Positions 52,094 to 60,668 of a stretch of DNA of 64,000 bases are shown here, piece by piece. Below the pieces are notes generated by a model, which saw nothing but the letters and a program-made list of their open reading frames with translations, did no database searches and had not been told where the DNA came from. How positions within the stretch are numbered: the stretch's first letter is position 1; each line of letters begins with the position of its first letter. The DNA lies in assembly GCF_034652275.1 (NCBI RefSeq), contig NZ_JAXIWG010000001.1, positions 1,054,001-1,118,000 of the forward strand, read 5' to 3'. The stretch is from Yoonia sp034652275. Its GTDB lineage: Bacteria; Pseudomonadota; Alphaproteobacteria; Rhodobacterales; Rhodobacteraceae. The position numbers and the translations under genes were made by a program.

Positions 52094-52834
52094 TCAGAGG
52101 CGCGCGATCACATCCGTGATACTGTCCGCGATCAGGGCAAGGCAGGTATCGTCGGAAAAGCGGTGGTCGGCTCCGTCCACCAGCGTCAGCCGCATGTCAG
52201 GCCCCTGCGCGTGATCCAGCAGGCGCAGCGCCACGGCCATGTCCACATCCTTGTCCGCCGTCCCTTGCAGGAAACGCACGGGAAACGGCAGCGGCAGCGG
52301 CGCACGCAAGACCAGATGGTCGCGCCCGTCCTCGATCAGGCGGCGGGTGATGATGTAAGGATCGCCATAGTCCGATGGCAGCGCGATCTGTCCGGCCGTC
52401 ATCAGCGCCGCGCGTTGGGCGTCACTTGCGCCCGCCCACATGCTGTCCTCGGTGAAATCGGGGGCGGCGGCGATTGTCACCAGCCCCGCGACGCGTTCCG
52501 GCATCGTCCGCGCGATCAACAGTGAGATCCAGCCACCCATGCTGGACCCGACCAGAACAAGCGGTCCCGCGACCAGCCCGATGGCGGCCTGCGCATCCTC
52601 GAACCAGTCGCCAATCGCGCCATCGGTGAATTTCCCGCCGCTTTCGCCGTGGCCGGAATAGTCGAACCGCAAAAACGCCCTGCCCTGCTGGCGCGCCCAG
52701 TCTTCCAGAAAAACCGCCTTGGTGCCGCCCATGTCGGATTTGAACCCGCCAAGGAACACGACCGCGGGCCCTGTTCCGTCGGTCAGGTGATAGGCGATCT
52801 TGCGCCCCTGCGGGGTGGTGAATGTGTCAGTCAT
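52094..52834 (-). CDS. ABHD10-like alpha/beta hydrolase
   Basis: The product has 246 residues. F-L-G-G-F-K-S-D-M-G-G-T-K-A near 27-40 and R-F-D-Y-S-G-H-G-E-S near 56-65 match the mitochondrial ABHD10 family and its bacterial relatives. The triad is intact: S98 in G-S-S-M-G-G, an Asp in G-T-A-D-K-D and H224 in G-A-D-H-R. ABHD10 acts as a thioesterase/acyl-glucuronide esterase in animals; the bacterial substrate is unknown. The ATG at 52834 overlaps the end of the MFS gene by 8 bases, so they are co-translated. Confidence 0.86.
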   Translation of the reverse strand: MTDTFTTPQGRKIAYHLTDGTGPAVVFLGGFKSDMGGTKAVFLEDWARQQGRAFLRFDYSGHGESGGKFTDGAIGDWFEDAQAAIGLVAGPLVLVGSSMGGWISLLIARTMPERVAGLVTIAAAPDFTEDSMWAGASDAQRAALMTAGQIALPSDYGDPYIITRRLIEDGRDHLVLRAPLPLPFPVRFLQGTADKDVDMAVALRLLDHAQGPDMRLTLVDGADHRFSDDTCLALIADSITDVIARL

Positions 52835-54095
52835 TTTGCACCTGATCCAGTCCGGCAGCCAAAGTCGCGGCACCAAAACACATCGCGCCAAAAAGGCCAA
52901 GCACCAGCGGCACGCTGATCGCCGCAAGCCCCGCGAAGGCCGCACCGCCCCCGATCAGCACCAGCCCGATCAGCGTATTGGACAAAGCGGTAAAGGCCGC
53001 GCGCTGGTCGGCGTCAGCCATATCGACCAGATGCGTATTGCGCCCCTGCCGCACGCCGTGATGCGCGATCATCAGGCCAAACAGGGCCGCCGGCAGCACC
53101 AGCGGGGCGCCGGTCAGCCCCGCCAGATGCAGCCCGACCGTGCCCAGCAGGACCGTGCCGCCCGCGCCCCCCGCAAGGATCAGCACCCACCGCGATGATC
53201 TGTCCGACAACCGCCCCCAGACAAAAGACGACACAAGCGACGCCAGCGCCGAGGCCAACACCAAGGCCCCTAATGCGCCCAGCCCGCTTTCGCTGTCGAG
53301 CAGCACCAGATATGGCGGCGCCAGTGCTGTCCCGATCAGCAAGGCCCGTGTCAGGATGAACAGGCGCAACTGCGGCTGCGTGCGCAACAGCCCGATGGTC
53401 GCGCGTTTCACATCGGTCGGAGCGGGGTCCGACGGGGTCTCGTCCAGTGCAAAGAACACAGCCCCCGCCGCCAGCCAGCACACCGCCGCCAGAAAGATCG
53501 CACCGATAACGATCACATACCGCTCGCCCCAGCCTGTCAAAAGCAGCAACGCGAACAGGATCACCCCGACAGCCCCGGCCGAGCTTGCCAGACCCATCGC
53601 CGTCCCGCGCCGCGCGTTGCCGACGGTCTTGCCCAGCACATCCTTGTAACTAGCCGAACAGACCGACCGCGCCACAGCCAGCACTGCCAGCAAGCCGATG
53701 ATGGCAGCCCCCGCAACCATGCCGTCCTGCGTCAACCCGACCAGCGCGATGCCTGCCGCTGCCAGCCCCTGCACCACGGCCCCGCCCGCCCAGAAGTATT
53801 TGCGCAATTTGCTGCGCGAAATCACCGGCGTGACCAGCAGTTGCGGCATCAGCGCGCCTGCTTCGCGCACCGGCACCAGCAGCCCGACCCAGAACGCACC
53901 CGCGCCCAGATGGGTCAAAAGCCAGCTTAGCACCAGTTTGGGGTCGATCAGCCCGTCGGCCAGCTTGCTACCGCCCAACGCCAGCACATGGCGCAAAAAA
54001 TTGCGCGGTTCGGCCTTTTGCGCGGCCTCGGGCAGATCGGGGTCTGGGTCTGTCTTGCGCGTCAGCGCGTTGAAAACAGCGGTAGCATAGGACAA
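52827..54095 (-). CDS. MFS transporter
   Basis: The product has 422 residues with about 12 helices in two halves around a central loop (near 205-225, containing E-T-P-S-D-P). A cytosolic N-terminal 35 residues, D-P-D-P-D-L-P-E-A-A-Q-K-A-E-P-R, precede the first helix and are longer than usual. The substrate is unknown. It is coupled by overlap to the ABHD10-like gene that follows. Confidence 0.85.
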   Translation of the reverse strand: MSYATAVFNALTRKTDPDPDLPEAAQKAEPRNFLRHVLALGGSKLADGLIDPKLVLSWLLTHLGAGAFWVGLLVPVREAGALMPQLLVTPVISRSKLRKYFWAGGAVVQGLAAAGIALVGLTQDGMVAGAAIIGLLAVLAVARSVCSASYKDVLGKTVGNARRGTAMGLASSAGAVGVILFALLLLTGWGERYVIVIGAIFLAAVCWLAAGAVFFALDETPSDPAPTDVKRATIGLLRTQPQLRLFILTRALLIGTALAPPYLVLLDSESGLGALGALVLASALASLVSSFVWGRLSDRSSRWVLILAGGAGGTVLLGTVGLHLAGLTGAPLVLPAALFGLMIAHHGVRQGRNTHLVDMADADQRAAFTALSNTLIGLVLIGGGAAFAGLAAISVPLVLGLFGAMCFGAATLAAGLDQVQND

Positions 54096-54151
54096 TGGCT
54101 ATCTCCCGCCGGACGGGAGGTCAGGCTCAAGGTGGCTAGGTCAGGGTTGGG

Positions 54152-54397
54152 TCAGCCACCGACATAGACCGCTTTGCGCGGACGGTAAAAGATTTTCTGG
54201 TCGTGCAGGCGGCCGAGCAACTCCTCGCCCGTGCGCTGGTCCTGTTCGATCACGCGGATCGACTCCATATGGGCGGGGTTTTCCTCGGACAGGGCCAGCC
54301 GCATGCGCGACAATTCCCGTCCACGCGCGCGCAGGGCCTCTTCGATCAGGTCGACATCGGCGATGCTCAGATCGAAAGTGCGGTTGTAGCTTGGCAT
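54152..54397 (-). CDS. Small conserved cytosolic protein
   Basis: The product has 81 residues and is not recognised. It is mostly helical and charged (L-I-E-E-A-L-R-A-R-G-R-E, L-L-G-R-L-H-D-Q-K-I-F-Y-R-P), ending Y-V-G-G. GGGGAT lies before the ATG at 54397; the frame extends to 54493 without family-like content. It could be a small regulator or adaptor. It lies between the MFS gene and thrS. Confidence 0.65.
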   Translation of the reverse strand: MPSYNRTFDLSIADVDLIEEALRARGRELSRMRLALSEENPAHMESIRVIEQDQRTGEELLGRLHDQKIFYRPRKAVYVGG

Positions 54398-54602
54398 GAT
54401 GCATCCCCGTGCTGCGTGTTTCGTATCGGAAACTGATGTCGGTTTTACCGCGCAAGGCGTCGCAGTCAACGTATATCTGTGCATACAAATCATGCGGCGA
54501 ATTCAATCGGCTTGACCATTCCACGGCGCGGCGGCATCTAGGCCGCACATATCACCCGCAACCGGGCGTTCCGTGGGCGCCAAACCGACGAGGAGCTTGC
54601 CG

Positions 54603-56549
54603 ATGGCACAGATTTCCCTGACCTTTCCCGATGGCAACAGCCGGTCCTATGCCGCAGGCATTACCGCTGCCGATGTCGCCAGCGATATCTCCCCATCGCT
54701 GCGCAAAAAGGCGATTTCCGCCACCGTCAACGGCGCCCATTGGGACCTGCAATGGCCGATCAAGGCTGACGCACAGATCGCCATCAACACGATGAAGGAC
54801 GACGCGGCCGCACTTGAACTCGTCCGCCACGACCTTGCCCATATCATGGCCCGCGCCGTGCAGGAAATCTGGCCCGATACCCAAGTCACCATCGGCCCCG
54901 TGATCAAGGACGGCTGGTATTACGATTTCGACCGCAAGGAACCGTTCACGCCCGAGGACCTTGGTCTGATCGAGAAAAAGATGAAGGAGATCATCAACAA
55001 ACGCGATGATGTCCGCACCGAGATCTGGGACCGCGCCCGCGCCGTGCAGTATTACACCGACCGTGGCGAGCCTTATAAGGTCGAACTGATCGACAGCATC
55101 CCCGGCAATGAACCGTTGCGCATGTACTGGCATGGCGATTGGCAGGATCTGTGCCGTGGGCCGCATTTGCAGAACACTGGCCAAGTGCCTGCCGATGCGT
55201 TCAAGCTGATGAACATCGCCGGTGCCTATTGGCGCGGCGACAGCACCCGCCCGATGCTGCAGCGCATCTACGGCACGGCCTTTACCAACAAGGAAGCGCT
55301 GAAAGACCACCTGCACCGGCTGGAAGAAGCCGCCAAGCGCGACCACCGCAAGCTCGGCCGCGAAATGAACCTGTTTCACATGCAGGAAGAAGCCCCCGGT
55401 CAGGTGTTCTGGCACCCCAACGGCTGGACGATCTATACCGAACTGCAGGACTACATGCGCCGCCGCCAGCGCGCGGGCGGCTATGTCGAGGTGAACACAC
55501 CCCAAGTCGTAGATCGCAAGCTGTGGGAAAAATCCGGCCATTGGGACAAATATCAGGAAAACATGTTCATCGTCGAAGTGGACGAAGAACATGCCCGCGA
55601 AAAAGCGGTCAATGCCCTGAAACCGATGAACTGCCCCTGCCATGTGCAGATCTTCAATCAGGGTTTGAAATCCTATCGCGACCTGCCGTTGCGGATGGCC
55701 GAATTCGGGTCTTGCGCGCGCTATGAGCCATCGGGCGCGCTGCACGGCATCATGCGCGTGCGCGGTTTTACGCAGGATGACGGGCATATTTTCTGCCGCG
55801 AAGACCAGATCGAACCCGAAACCGCGCGCTTTATCGCGTTTCTGTCGCGCGTTTATGCCGATCTGGGGTTCCATGACTGGACCATCAAATTGTCCACCCG
55901 CCCCGAGCAGCGGATCGGGTCGGACGCGACATGGGATATGATGGAAAAGGCGCTGGGCGATGCCTGCCGTGCGGCGGGCTATGATTTCGAGATACTCGAA
56001 GGCGAAGGCGCGTTCTACGGCCCGAAACTGGAATTCACGCTGACCGACGCCATCGGGCGCAACTGGCAATGCGGCACCTTGCAGGTGGATGCGAACCTGC
56101 CTGAACGGCTGGAGGCTGAATACATTGGCACGGATGGTGAAAAACACCGCCCCGTCATGTTGCACCGAGCGACCTTGGGGTCGTTCGAGCGGTTCATCGG
56201 CATCCTGATCGAGGAACATGCGGGCAAACTCCCCTTCTGGCTCGCCCCGCGTCAGGTGGTGGTGGCGACCATCGTCTCCGACGCGGACGACTACGCGCGC
56301 GAACTGGTGTCCGCGCTGACCGCCGCAGGCGTGCGCGCCGAAGCCGACACCCGCAATGAAAAGATCAACTACAAGGTCCGCGAACATTCTGTCGGCAAGG
56401 TGCCTGTCATCCTTGCCGTCGGCGCGCGCGAGGTCGAGGAACGCACGGCGACAGCACGTCAGCTGGGCGAAAATCAGACCCGCGTCGTGACAATGGACGA
56501 GATCGTGGCGGAACTGAAGCTGCGCGCCACGCCGCCTGATTTGCTGTAA
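54603..56549 (+). CDS. thrS: Threonine--tRNA ligase
   Basis: The product has 648 residues. A TGS domain (1-62) precedes the editing domain (about 65-225, with H-D-L-A-H-I-M-A-R-A) and the class-II catalytic core. The core has the zinc-site Cys in M-N-C-P-C-H, R-Y-E-P-S-G-A motif 2, and the motif 3 stretch L-G-S-F-E-R-F. The anticodon domain fills about 545-648. It charges tRNA-Thr and clears mis-charged Ser. The GAGG-type site before 54603 and the normal N-terminus set the start. A terminator follows. Confidence 0.96.
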   Translation: MAQISLTFPDGNSRSYAAGITAADVASDISPSLRKKAISATVNGAHWDLQWPIKADAQIAINTMKDDAAALELVRHDLAHIMARAVQEIWPDTQVTIGPVIKDGWYYDFDRKEPFTPEDLGLIEKKMKEIINKRDDVRTEIWDRARAVQYYTDRGEPYKVELIDSIPGNEPLRMYWHGDWQDLCRGPHLQNTGQVPADAFKLMNIAGAYWRGDSTRPMLQRIYGTAFTNKEALKDHLHRLEEAAKRDHRKLGREMNLFHMQEEAPGQVFWHPNGWTIYTELQDYMRRRQRAGGYVEVNTPQVVDRKLWEKSGHWDKYQENMFIVEVDEEHAREKAVNALKPMNCPCHVQIFNQGLKSYRDLPLRMAEFGSCARYEPSGALHGIMRVRGFTQDDGHIFCREDQIEPETARFIAFLSRVYADLGFHDWTIKLSTRPEQRIGSDATWDMMEKALGDACRAAGYDFEILEGEGAFYGPKLEFTLTDAIGRNWQCGTLQVDANLPERLEAEYIGTDGEKHRPVMLHRATLGSFERFIGILIEEHAGKLPFWLAPRQVVVATIVSDADDYARELVSALTAAGVRAEADTRNEKINYKVREHSVGKVPVILAVGAREVEERTATARQLGENQTRVVTMDEIVAELKLRATPPDLL

Positions 56550-56555
56550 CTTTGG

Positions 56556-56587
56556 AAAGGCGCGCTGTTAAAAGTGCGCCTTTTCCT
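56556..56587. terminator. Bidirectional terminator between thrS and the small membrane gene
   Basis: AAAGGCGC (56556-56563) pairs with GCGCCTTT (56576-56583), 12-base loop, followed by TTCC. The loop contains the TAA stop of the convergent gene at 56568. Confidence 0.75.
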
Positions 56588-56936
56588 CATCCGGCTTGCC
56601 CGCGGCAATGGCGAGCAAGCCACCGAGGGCTGCAAACCCGATCGGGAACATCGTGCCCACATTGAACCCGAACGCGGTGTAGAAAAAGGCCGCTGCCAGC
56701 AGCATCAGGATGCCGCCCCACAGCGCGCGGGTCTTGGCCATCGCGCCCCCTGCAATCGCCAGCAAGGGTGCGATGAAACTGGCGAACCGGATGAAACCGG
56801 GGTTTTCCAGCACGCCGAAAATCTCGCCCACTTCGGCGCGATTCTGGGACAATTCGGCATAGCCATAGCCGAACATCCCCACGACGATCCCGATCAATCC
56901 TCCGATCAGACCCAATATGGCAGCAGCGTTGCGCAT
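56568..56936 (-). CDS. Small four-helix membrane protein
   Basis: The product has 122 residues with four hydrophobic Gly/Ala-rich helices (about 6-26, 50-66, 70-88, 95-112) and a short charged tail. It resembles DUF4064-like small membrane proteins, but I am not certain of the family. Function unknown. It lies 43 bases beyond the ArsC-like gene on the same strand and may be co-transcribed with it. Confidence 0.68.
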   Translation of the reverse strand: MRNAAAILGLIGGLIGIVVGMFGYGYAELSQNRAEVGEIFGVLENPGFIRFASFIAPLLAIAGGAMAKTRALWGGILMLLAAAFFYTAFGFNVGTMFPIGFAALGGLLAIAAGKPDEEKAHF

Positions 56937-56979
56937 CGTCTTTTCCTTGTTATGTTCCGTTCAGATAGGCATGGCGGCG

Positions 56980-57312
56980 TCAGCTGCCAAGGTATTTCGC
57001 CTGCACATCCGCTTTCCAGCCGATGGTCCAGCCGTCGTCGGTTGCGATCACCGGGCGTTTCATCAGCGTCGGGTAAGCCGCGAGCAAGGCCGCGGTATCC
57101 TGTGCGCGCGCCTCTTCGGACAGGCCGCGCCACGTGGTCGAGGCGCGATTGATCGCAGCATCGCCAAAGGCCATCACGATGGCCTGGATGTCGTCATAGT
57201 GCAGCCCGTCGGACCGCACGTCGATCACCTGCGGCGTGAAGCCCTGCGCTTGCAGTGCGGCCAGCGCCTTGCGGCAGGTATCGCAGGTCTTCAGCCCGAA
57301 AAAGCGCATCAT
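56980..57312 (-). CDS. ArsC/Spx-like thioredoxin-fold protein, copy 1
   Basis: The product has 110 residues. R-F-F-G-L-K-T-C-D-T-C-R-K-A places a C-x-x-C at the active site, followed by the ArsC/Spx core and the K-R-P-V-I motif near 83-87. Such proteins are annotated as arsenate reductase-like or as Spx/YffB regulators and glutathione-dependent reductases; sequence alone does not decide. AGGAG lies 3 bases before the first ATG (57312) and 6 before a second (57309), so either may be used. A relative lies at 57648, across the cold-shock gene. Confidence 0.85.
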   Translation of the reverse strand: MMRFFGLKTCDTCRKALAALQAQGFTPQVIDVRSDGLHYDDIQAIVMAFGDAAINRASTTWRGLSEEARAQDTAALLAAYPTLMKRPVIATDDGWTIGWKADVQAKYLGS

Positions 57313-57441
57313 CAACTCCTGTTTACTGCGACGTCGTGTCAATTGCGTTTTTCATAAAACACCGGAGTCTTGGGATTACAAGGCAAAGGGAAGACCGCTT
57401 GTCGCGGAGCCCAAGTGCTGGCGACAAAAGGAGAGGACGAC

Positions 57442-57651
57442 ATGCCAAGCGGTACAGTAAAATGGTTCAACACGACCAAGGGGTTCGGTTTCATCGCCCC
57501 CGATGATGGCGGCAACGATATCTTCGTGCATATCTCGGCGGTGGAACAATCGGGGATGACGGGGTTGGCGGACAACCAGAAGATCACCTTCGATCTGGTC
57601 GAAGGACGCGACGGGCGCAAGATGGCGGGCAATCTGGCGAAGGCCGATTAA
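57442..57651 (+). CDS. Cold-shock family RNA-binding protein
   Basis: The product has 69 residues, a single OB-fold. The RNP motifs are K-G-F-G-F-I (near 13-18) and D-I-F-V-H-I (near 26-31). It opens G-T-V-K-W-F-N, the CspA-family signature. It binds RNA/ssDNA and may act as an anti-terminator or chaperone at low temperature or in stationary phase. AAAGGAGAGG precedes the ATG; the 129-base leader is long enough to hold a cold-responsive 5' UTR. Its stop overlaps the convergent ArsC-like gene by 4 bases. Confidence 0.94.
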   Translation: MPSGTVKWFNTTKGFGFIAPDDGGNDIFVHISAVEQSGMTGLADNQKITFDLVEGRDGRKMAGNLAKAD

Positions 57652-57968
57652 TCCAGCCAGACCGCCTGTGCGGTGGCGTCCCAGCCCAGCGTCCAGCGGG
57701 TGCCGTCCGTAATGACGGGGCGGGCCATAAGTGCTGGTTGCGCGTCAAGCTGCGCCTCGGTTTCCGATTCGCGCAGCCATGCGGTCAGGTTGCGGTAGGC
57801 CTGCGATTTGCGGTCGATCAGTCTGTCGCCGAATTCCGCGATCAGCGGCGCCCATTCAGCCGCACTCAGCGGGTCGGCGCGGATGTCGCGAAAGGTCACG
57901 CCGTGATCCGCCAGCGCCCGCAGCGCTGCCTTGCAATCCGAACAGGTAGGCAGGCCATAGAGGATCAT
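57648..57968 (-). CDS. ArsC/Spx-like thioredoxin-fold protein, copy 2
   Basis: The product has 106 residues. L-Y-G-L-P-T-C-S-D-C-K-A-A is the active-site start with C-x-x-C, then L-M-A-R-P-V-I near 80-86. It shares the layout of copy 1, but the two differ at most positions, so any duplication is old. The ATG at 57968 is preferred over the GTG one codon earlier. A perfect hairpin (57988-58015) lies in the leader. Confidence 0.84.
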   Translation of the reverse strand: MILYGLPTCSDCKAALRALADHGVTFRDIRADPLSAAEWAPLIAEFGDRLIDRKSQAYRNLTAWLRESETEAQLDAQPALMARPVITDGTRWTLGWDATAQAVWLD

Positions 57969-57987
57969 CACGGTTCCACTTTGTTAA

Positions 57988-58015
57988 CCATGCCGCGCAA
58001 TGCTGCGCGGCATGG
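57988..58015. repeat. Perfect 12-base inverted repeat upstream of the second ArsC-like gene
   Basis: CCATGCCGCGCA (57988-57999) and TGCGCGGCATGG (58004-58015), 4-base loop, 20 bases upstream of the ATG at 57968 on the minus strand. No T-run. It could be an operator, an mRNA structure at the start of the transcript, or a remnant end of the upstream transcript. The remaining 117 bases to the dehydrogenase gene hold no gene. Confidence 0.6.
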
Positions 58016-58132
58016 CCTGTTATTGTCGCTCCGCGTGTTGTGGCGCAACCCCGGATCGTCGCTGGCATCTTTGCTGACCGTTCCAGCGCTCCGCATTGGT
58101 GGCGTTCACGATGCCATGACAGCGGATATCAG

Positions 58133-59341
58133 TCAGGCAAGCGTTGTCATGTCGATGACAAAGCGATAGCGGACATCCTTGTTCTTGACGCGCGCCATTG
58201 CGGTCTGCACCTCGTCGGCGGAGACCATCTCGATGTCGGCCTGAATGTTCCGCTCGGCACAGTAGTCCAGCATCGCTTGCGTTTCGGAAAGGCTGCCGAT
58301 CAACGATGCGGTGACCGATTTTCGCCCTGCGGCAAGCACGATATTGTTCGGCTGTTCGGTGAAAGGCGTGAACAAGCCCACGTTGATCAGAACACCATCG
58401 GTCCGCAACATCATCAGGAACGGATTGGGGTCAAATCCGACAGGCACCGTCGACAAAATGCTGTGAAAGCTGCCAAACCTTGCAGCCACCGCCTCTGGGT
58501 CAGGCCAGACCATCACATCCGCTGCACCCATCGCCAACGCATCTGCCCGTTTGGTTTCGGAGGTGGTCATGACCGTCACCTCTGCGCCCCGCGCAACCGC
58601 GAGCTTGACGGCCACATGGCCCAGCCCGCCCAGCCCTACGACGGCGACACGGTCACCCGCCCCCACCTGCCATTGCTCCATCGGGGAAAAGGTGGTGACA
58701 CCCGCGCAAAGCAAAGGCGCGGTCCTTGCAAGGTCCATCCCGTCGGGGATGCGCAGGGTGAATGCTTCGCGCACGACGATCCGGTTGGAATAGCCACCCA
58801 GCACGTTTTCGCCTGTGGGGCGATGCAGGCCATAGGTTTGCGTATTCCCGCGGGCGCAATATTGTTCGGTCCCCGCAAGGCAGAATTCACATTCACCGCA
58901 GGAATTGACCATGCAACCGACGCCGGCCGCATCACCGACCTTGAACCGCGTCACCGCCGCTCCGACCGCCGCGACGCGTCCAACGATTTCATGGCCCGGC
59001 ATGAGCGGCCAGTTGGTAAAGCCGAAGTCGTTATTGGCAAAGTGGATATCGGTATGGCAAATGCCGCAATACAGAATGTCGATCAGCACGTCGTCAGGGT
59101 TCAGCGTGCGGCGGTCGAACGCCATCACCTGCGGCGCCTGTCCTTGGGCGGACCAAGCCAAGCCGCGCGCGGGGAAAGGCCCTGCGTCAAGCCCTGCAGC
59201 CTCTTGCGCCTGCGCCGCGCTGCCAAAGCCTGCACCGCCTGCAACAATGGCGCCGCTGGCCGTCATTCCCGCCAGCAATGCGCGGCGCGTCAGATCGCCT
59301 GACAGATGCGGCCCCTGACCGGTTATACAGTTTTCACACAT
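58133..59341 (-). CDS. Zinc alcohol dehydrogenase (CAD/YahK type) with twin-arginine signal
   Basis: The product has 402 residues. The first about 45 form a Tat signal: D-L-T-R-R-A-L-L at 16-23, a hydrophobic Ala/Gly stretch, and A-Q-A near 43-45. An unusual C-E-N-C lies at 2-5. The rest is a complete medium-chain dehydrogenase: catalytic zinc site C-G-I-C-H-T-D, G-H-E at 116-118, structural zinc cysteines 148, 151, 154, 162, and the nucleotide fold G-L-G-G-L-G-H. These enzymes normally work in the cytosol with NADPH. GGAG lies before the ATG. It is the last gene of an SDR-DoxX-dehydrogenase set. Confidence 0.88.
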   Translation of the reverse strand: MCENCITGQGPHLSGDLTRRALLAGMTASGAIVAGGAGFGSAAQAQEAAGLDAGPFPARGLAWSAQGQAPQVMAFDRRTLNPDDVLIDILYCGICHTDIHFANNDFGFTNWPLMPGHEIVGRVAAVGAAVTRFKVGDAAGVGCMVNSCGECEFCLAGTEQYCARGNTQTYGLHRPTGENVLGGYSNRIVVREAFTLRIPDGMDLARTAPLLCAGVTTFSPMEQWQVGAGDRVAVVGLGGLGHVAVKLAVARGAEVTVMTTSETKRADALAMGAADVMVWPDPEAVAARFGSFHSILSTVPVGFDPNPFLMMLRTDGVLINVGLFTPFTEQPNNIVLAAGRKSVTASLIGSLSETQAMLDYCAERNIQADIEMVSADEVQTAMARVKNKDVRYRFVIDMTTLA

Positions 59342-59382
59342 TGATAAGTCTCCAGTTTTTTCAGGTTGATGACAGGTCCGGT

Positions 59383-59772
59383 TCAGCCTGCCCTGCGCCA
59401 CAGGGCAATGCCCGCCCAGATGAACAGACCCTGCACAACCACCCGGATCGTGGCGGCGACAGGCGGGGCAAAGACCGGATCAGGGCGGACATAATCCCAC
59501 AGGTGCAGCGGCAGGTAAGCGGCGCACAAGACAGCGAAAGCCAGACCGCCCAAGGCCCGTGTGGGGCGCAGCAGGACGGCAAGGCCAATGGCAATCTGAA
59601 CGAGGCCCGCTGCCAGAATGACGGGGACGGCAGGAAGGAATGGTGGCACCAAGTCCGCGAACCCCTGCGGCGCCGCGAAATGTGCGACACCGCCGCCGAT
59701 CATGACAAAGGCCGCAAGACCGACAAGTGCAAGCTCGACACCTTTGCGGCCAAAGGGTGTCGCCTCAGCCAT
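59383..59772 (-). CDS. DoxX-like membrane protein
   Basis: The product has 129 residues with four helices and the DoxX-like pattern G-G-V-A-H-F-A-A-P in the first loop. DoxX-family proteins often accompany redox enzymes and reduce quinones or help respond to thiol/electrophile stress; the role here is inferred. The ATG at 59772 overlaps the SDR stop by 8 bases; a frame continuing to 59802 lies within the SDR. It sits between the SDR and dehydrogenase genes in one transcription unit. Confidence 0.78.
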   Translation of the reverse strand: MAEATPFGRKGVELALVGLAAFVMIGGGVAHFAAPQGFADLVPPFLPAVPVILAAGLVQIAIGLAVLLRPTRALGGLAFAVLCAAYLPLHLWDYVRPDPVFAPPVAATIRVVVQGLFIWAGIALWRRAG

Positions 59773-60592
59773 GTAGCACCTTGGTTGCGGCCACGGCCAC
59801 ATCCTTCCATGCGTCCCATTCAGCCAGACGCGCCTGATAGGTGCCCGGCACCATCATGGTTGGCAGCACGCCCAGAAAAAGCCGCAGCGGTGGGGCATCG
59901 GCATCGACAAGCGCCAGGATCGCGGGGCCAACCGCGGCCGGATCACCGTAAACATCGGGGGGCATCTGTTGCGCCGCCAGTGCCGCGCGCACCCCGTCAT
60001 AGGCCGCAATCGGGGCCGCATGGATGGCCGAAGCACCCGCCCAGTCCGTCGCATAGGGCCCCGGTTCGACCAATGTCACCTTGATACCAAGCCCTGCCAC
60101 CTCTTGGGCCAGCGCATCACTGAGCCCTTCGACGGCCCATTTCGAGGCGTGATAGCCACCAAGCCCCGGAAAGGTCATCACCCCGCCCACGGTCGAGATC
60201 TGCACGATGTGGCCCGACGCCTGCGCCCGCAGCACCGGCAGAACGGCCTGTGTCATGTGAAGCAGGCCGAAAAAGTTGACCTCCATCTGGTCACGCATCT
60301 GCGCCTCGGTCAGTTCCTCGATCATGCCAAACAGCCCGTATCCGGCGTTGTTCACCACCACATCGATCTGACCCAAGGCCTCTTGGGCCTGCGCGACCAC
60401 GGCAAAGCATGCAGCGCGGTCGGTCACATCCAGCGCCAGCCGCACCACCTGATCGCCAAAGCGCTGTGCCAGATCGGCAAGCGCATCGATGTCGCGGGCC
60501 GTCGCGGCCACTCGGTCGCCCCGCGACAGGGCGGCTTCGGCAAACGCACGGCCAAGGCCGCGATTCGCGCCAGTTACAAGCCAGTGTTTCAT
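59765..60592 (-). CDS. Short-chain dehydrogenase/reductase
   Basis: The product has 275 residues. N-terminal T-G-A-N-R-G-L-G at 7-14 is the NAD(P) loop, N-N-A-G-Y near 84-88, and the active site is Y-H-A-S-K near 151-155 after a Ser in S-T-V-G-G. It is of the classical type and reduces a carbonyl of unknown identity. The first gene of the SDR-DoxX-dehydrogenase set; divergent from a TetR gene that likely controls all three. Confidence 0.92.
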   Translation of the reverse strand: MKHWLVTGANRGLGRAFAEAALSRGDRVAATARDIDALADLAQRFGDQVVRLALDVTDRAACFAVVAQAQEALGQIDVVVNNAGYGLFGMIEELTEAQMRDQMEVNFFGLLHMTQAVLPVLRAQASGHIVQISTVGGVMTFPGLGGYHASKWAVEGLSDALAQEVAGLGIKVTLVEPGPYATDWAGASAIHAAPIAAYDGVRAALAAQQMPPDVYGDPAAVGPAILALVDADAPPLRLFLGVLPTMMVPGTYQARLAEWDAWKDVAVAATKVLHG

Positions 60593-60635
60593 CGTCTATA
60601 CTCCTCTTGCAGCCGCAATCTGAACGGCGATAAGA

Positions 60636-60647
60636 TGTCACGTAACA
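60636..60647. promoter_or_regulatory. Candidate TetR-type operator between SDR and regulator genes
   Basis: TGTCACGTAACA is a near-perfect palindrome (TGTYACGTRACA) in the 76-base divergent gap. Position and symmetry fit a TetR-family site controlling both directions. Confidence 0.5.
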
Positions 60648-60668
60648 AACAATCTGAGCACTGCATAG

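Noticed and set aside
56980..57968. Calling the two C-x-x-C proteins arsenate reductases outright
   Set aside because: The fold and motif are shared by ArsC, Spx and YffB. No ars operon (arsB, arsR) lies nearby, so a specific arsenate role is not supported.
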